A stretch of DNA of 17,227 nt from Methanobacteriaceae archaeon (GTDB taxonomy: Archaea; Methanobacteriota; Methanobacteria; Methanobacteriales; Methanobacteriaceae), in NCBI GenBank assembly GCA_027318585.1, contig DAHVOW010000029.1, positions 1 through 17,227 of the forward strand, given 5' to 3'. The translations under genes were made by a program, and so were the position numbers. Below are positions 14,551 to 17,227 of the stretch, in pieces (the first letter of the stretch is position 1; each line of letters begins with the position of its first letter). A model generated the notes under the pieces. That model was not told the origin of the DNA, did no database searches, and saw nothing but the letters and a program-made list of their open reading frames with translations.

Positions 14551-16230
14551 ATGAGTGTACCACCCTTCGGCAACTCAAAGCCAGATCTTAAACGAGTAAG
14601 AGGAATAATGGGCGTTCTGGGCAAGTACCGCTTCGGAAACACCCTGATCCAGTTGGGCTTCAAAAGAAAGTTATCACCCGAATTTTTGCTGGGAGGAGAT
14701 CTGGGGAAGGAAATGGATAGCACTGCACCTGCTCGTTTCCGTGCTGCCCTGGAGGAGTTAGGTACCACCTACATTAAACTGGGACAGGTCTTGAGCACCC
14801 GACCGGATCTGGTGGGTATGGAGATCGCCGATGAATTATCCAAACTGCAGGATGATGTGCCACCAGTGCCCTTCACCGATATCCGGGAGGTGGTGGAGGA
14901 GGAGTTAGGATCACCCCTGGAGGACTTGTTCCAGGAATTTGAGGAAGAATCCATCGCCTCAGCATCCATAGCCCAGGTCCACCGGGCCCGACTGCAGGAC
15001 GGAACTGAAGTGGCGGTGAAGGTCCAGAAGAAGGGAATCATTGAACTTATTAAACAGGACGTAGCCATCATGCGCTACCTGGCCCAGCAGGCCGATACCA
15101 GGATCAGTAAGGTTAAATATTACAATTTCCCGGCAATTGTGGACGAATTTGAAAGAACCATACGCAGGGAGCTTGATTTTTCCCAGGAAGCCCGTAACAT
15201 TGAACGATTCCGCACCCTGTTTGAGAAGGATAAACAGGTCTGCGCCCCGGAAGTGTACCGAGATTACTCCACCAGTAAAGTCCTGACCATGGAGTTCATA
15301 CACGGTACCAAGATCAGTGAACTTTTAGAATCCGATGAAGAGATCAGTGGCCAGGAAATTGCGGTGGTGGGAACGGAATGCTACTTTAAACAGATTTTCA
15401 TGCATGGATTCTTCCACGCCGATCCTCACCCCGGTAACATATTCGTACTGCCTGGTAACCGGCTGTGCTTCGTGGACTTTGGTATGACCGGGAACCTGGA
15501 ACGGGAGTTCCGGGATGACCTGGCGGAACTGTTCATCTACACCGCCAAATACGATGTTAAGGGCATCATCAACCAGATGGTTTATATGCGGATGATCGAT
15601 GAGGACTCTGATCTGGAGCATTTCAAGTACACCCTGATGGACCTCCTGGACCAGTACTATGGGGCCGAGATCAAGGATGTGGGGGGTATGATCACCGAGT
15701 TCAGCATGCCCGATGTGGTATTCGAACATCAGCTGAAACTGCCCCGGGATTTCATACTGCTGGGCCGAGTGCTGAGCATGGCCGAGGATCTGGGACGTAA
15801 ACTGGATCCCAACTTCAACGGTATCGAAGTGGCCGAGCCCATGATCCGTAAACTCCTGAAAAAACGTTTAAATCCCCTGCGCTGGCGGAATTATCAGGTG
15901 CGATATCTTTTTGAAACTGAACACCTCCTGAAGGACCTGCCCCAGACTATAAACCGTATCCTGATGCGGGCCGAGGATGGGCGGATCAAGATGGAAATCG
16001 AGCACAAGGAACTGGAGGAGTTCGGCCTGCACCTGGAGCGGATCACCAACCGGGTGGCCCTGGCCCTCATCATCTCCTCCCTCATCATTGGCTCCTCACT
16101 GATTATGCAGAGTGATAAGGGGATGCCCATGCCAGGTATTGGCTTTTCAACCATCGGCAGCATCATATTCCTGGTAGGGGCCGCCCTGGCCATCGGCTTC
16201 ACCATCACCATCTTAAGAAAGTTCATCTAG
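14551..16230 (+). CDS. UbiB/ABC1-family atypical kinase-like protein
   Basis: A 559-residue membrane-anchored protein of the ABC1/UbiB/COQ8 family. Seen here: the family-specific KxGQ motif at 76-79 within YIKLGQVLSTRPDL; the alanine-rich nucleotide loop IASASIAQVHRA at 135-146; the ATP-site lysine in EVAVKVQ (Lys157); the catalytic-loop equivalent HADPHPGN at 289-296; and the metal-binding DFG at 309-311. Two hydrophobic segments end the protein (about 509-525 and 530-556). Members act as ATPases or kinase-like helpers for lipid and quinone biosynthesis. Methanobacteriales lack ubiquinone, so its role is unknown; archaeal lipids or the adjacent prenylated carotenoids are possible targets. 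A TATA-like element sits near 14517-14526, and no ribosome-binding site precedes the ATG, so a short-leader or leaderless mRNA is likely. Confidence 0.93.
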   Translation: MSVPPFGNSKPDLKRVRGIMGVLGKYRFGNTLIQLGFKRKLSPEFLLGGDLGKEMDSTAPARFRAALEELGTTYIKLGQVLSTRPDLVGMEIADELSKLQDDVPPVPFTDIREVVEEELGSPLEDLFQEFEEESIASASIAQVHRARLQDGTEVAVKVQKKGIIELIKQDVAIMRYLAQQADTRISKVKYYNFPAIVDEFERTIRRELDFSQEARNIERFRTLFEKDKQVCAPEVYRDYSTSKVLTMEFIHGTKISELLESDEEISGQEIAVVGTECYFKQIFMHGFFHADPHPGNIFVLPGNRLCFVDFGMTGNLEREFRDDLAELFIYTAKYDVKGIINQMVYMRMIDEDSDLEHFKYTLMDLLDQYYGAEIKDVGGMITEFSMPDVVFEHQLKLPRDFILLGRVLSMAEDLGRKLDPNFNGIEVAEPMIRKLLKKRLNPLRWRNYQVRYLFETEHLLKDLPQTINRILMRAEDGRIKMEIEHKELEEFGLHLERITNRVALALIISSLIIGSSLIMQSDKGMPMPGIGFSTIGSIIFLVGAALAIGFTITILRKFI

Positions 16231-16251
16231 AACCCATCAATGAGTGATTAA

Positions 16252-16614
16252 ATGTACAGGTATCAGGAACTTATTTTTGGCACCATACTGGTCCTCATAC
16301 TCAGTATCTCACTGGGGCTAGTGGCCGGTAGTCCAGGATCATATCTGGGATTTCTGTTGGCCAGCCTGGCAGTAGGTTACCGTAGCCATGGCGACCTGTT
16401 AAAGGGTGCGGTGCAGGGTGCTAGTTGTGCTGTTCTGGCAGGTGTGGTGTTCATGGCATTCATGTTCCTCATGACCCTTATAGCTGGCTACGGACCCGGG
16501 TCTTCCATGATGGAAATGGGAGTTCTGGCCATGATCATCGGCCTCATGGTGGACGGGTTAATAGGTTCGGTGGGCGGGGCCCTGGGATGGTTCCTGGGAA
16601 CCAAATGGCTTTAA
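16252..16614 (+). CDS. Small four-helix membrane protein (DUF5518-like)
   Basis: A 120-residue protein with about four hydrophobic helices: LIFGTILVLILSISLGLV, YLGFLLASLAVGY, a helix around AVLAGVVFMAFMFLMTLIAG, and a glycine-rich last pair (MIIGLMVDGLIG, VGGALGWFLG). Size, glycine-rich turns and a charged RSHGDLLKGA loop resemble the DUF5518 proteins common in methanogens and haloarchaea, but I cannot confirm the family. Function unknown. The ATG at 16252 is preceded by GAGTGAT. It begins 21 bases after the UbiB-like gene stop and is probably cotranscribed with it, which hints at a membrane-related partnership. Confidence 0.75.
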   Translation: MYRYQELIFGTILVLILSISLGLVAGSPGSYLGFLLASLAVGYRSHGDLLKGAVQGASCAVLAGVVFMAFMFLMTLIAGYGPGSSMMEMGVLAMIIGLMVDGLIGSVGGALGWFLGTKWL

Positions 16615-16680
16615 TAATTTTAATTTATGGGCATCTTTCCATTTTCTTACCGTCAAGGGCCTTTTTTTCTTGGTATTTAT

Positions 16681-16695
16681 CGAAAATTTTATATC
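16681..16695 (+). promoter_or_regulatory. Promoter of the hsp20 gene
   Basis: CGAAAA followed by TTTTATATC forms a BRE/TATA-like element (16681-16695). About 25 bases downstream (near 16716) a transcript would start, leaving a short leader with GAGGTGA at 16731-16737, six bases before the ATG. No clear heat-shock regulator (Phr-like) site was recognised. Confidence 0.5.
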
Positions 16696-16743
16696 CCCTG
16701 TGGTAGAGAGTGTAAGCTGACTCAAAATATGAGGTGAAAAAAA

Positions 16744-17175
16744 ATGAAAGACAGTAAGGAAATGAAGGAAATAGTTAAAGAGATGCTGGATGACACGGCC
16801 CGCACCGTGGATAAAGTCCGCTTCGACATTGAAAAGTCACTGGTAGACTACAAATTCCTCCCGGGAAAGGACATACTGGAAACTGATGAAAGCATCATCA
16901 TTAACCTGATACTGCCGGGGATAAAGAAAGAGGATATTTCACTAAAACTTACCGAAACCAAGTTGAAGGTTAAGGCCAAATTCGACATGGAACACAATAT
17001 GAGTGGCAGCTTCGTAACCGTTAAGGACCGTAAAAGCGGTTACATTAAAAGAACCGTACGCCTGCCCAAAAAGGTTATTCCCGATGAAGCCACGGCCAAA
17101 TTCGAAAATGGGGTATTGAAGATCGAAATACCCAAACAGGAAAAGGACGAAGGCATCAGCATCGACATATTGTAA
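16744..17175 (+). CDS. hsp20: Hsp20 small heat-shock protein
   Basis: A 143-residue ATP-independent chaperone that holds unfolding proteins and forms large cytoplasmic oligomers. A variable charged N-terminal arm (about 1-40) is followed by the alpha-crystallin domain (about 41-130), seen as DESIIINLILPGIKKEDI, then LKVKAKF, then RTVRLPKKV and the hallmark AKFENGVLKIEIPK at 118-131. The tail ends GISIDIL, which contains an I-x-I motif that docks into a neighbouring subunit. The ribosome-binding site GAGGTGA is ideal, implying strong translation. The gene is separated from its upstream neighbour by a promoter and ends at a strong terminator, so it is probably its own transcription unit, likely induced by heat or stress. 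Confidence 0.95.
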   Translation: MKDSKEMKEIVKEMLDDTARTVDKVRFDIEKSLVDYKFLPGKDILETDESIIINLILPGIKKEDISLKLTETKLKVKAKFDMEHNMSGSFVTVKDRKSGYIKRTVRLPKKVIPDEATAKFENGVLKIEIPKQEKDEGISIDIL

Positions 17176-17183
17176 AACCATTA

Positions 17184-17219
17184 AAATCCGGTTCTAACCG
17201 GATTTACCCCTATTTTTTT
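17184..17219 (+). terminator. Hairpin and T-run terminator of hsp20
   Basis: AAATCCGGT (17184-17192) and ACCGGATTT (17197-17205) form a perfect 9-bp stem with a 4-base loop, followed by a run of seven T at 17213-17219. It starts nine bases after the hsp20 stop codon and is the clearest terminator in the window. Confidence 0.75.
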
Positions 17220-17227
17220 AATTATAG

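Noticed and set aside
14959..15303. Minus-strand open frames within the UbiB-like gene
   Set aside because: Long antisense frames arise from the codon bias of the real gene; no ribosome-binding sites or domains support them.

Overview
The window looks like chromosomal DNA of a methanogenic archaeon, most likely of the order Methanobacteriales (Methanobacterium-like). This rests on inference. Genes begin with ATG, and some possibly with TTG. Ribosome-binding sites are of the GGTGA/GGAGG type. A/T-rich TATA-like boxes often lie about 25 bases before the start, so some mRNAs may be leaderless. Several families are typical of euryarchaea: a Csa3-like CARF-HTH regulator, an ABC-class ATPase, a lycopene-elongase-type UbiA and a CruF-like protein. 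No rRNA, tRNA, CRISPR array, transposase or integrase was seen.

Layout. Left part (1-6900): the 3' end of a HEAT-repeat gene; a UPF0173 metallo-hydrolase divergent from a TrmO-type tRNA methyltransferase; an ABC-class ATPase downstream of a CARF-HTH regulator; an MntP-type manganese exporter divergent from a TPR protein; a 306-base gene-poor stretch with an 11-bp inverted repeat and a possible 23-residue ORF; and a zinc-ribbon protein divergent from a class I methyltransferase. Middle (6901-9207): a large soluble sensor with one receiver and five PAS domains but no kinase module.

Centre-right (9337-14473): a carotenoid locus. crtI and crtB overlap by 4 bases and are followed after 32 bases by a lycopene-elongase-like UbiA gene. 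Divergent from them is a second, MenA-like UbiA-family gene, which runs convergently into a CruF-like hydratase gene. Together these suggest condensation of GGPP to phytoene, desaturation to lycopene, C5 prenyl addition at the chain ends and hydration, the logic of a C50 bacterioruberin-type pigment. No separate CrtD desaturase is present.

Right end (14551-17227): a UbiB/ABC1 atypical kinase with two C-terminal membrane segments, a small four-helix membrane protein in the same transcription unit, and an Hsp20 small heat-shock protein with a clear promoter, ribosome-binding site and hairpin/T-run terminator.

The most interesting points are the carotenoid locus in a likely strict anaerobe, its unexplained MenA-like enzyme, the CARF regulator with no cas genes nearby, the kinase-less PAS protein, and several clean inverted repeats in intergenic regions.
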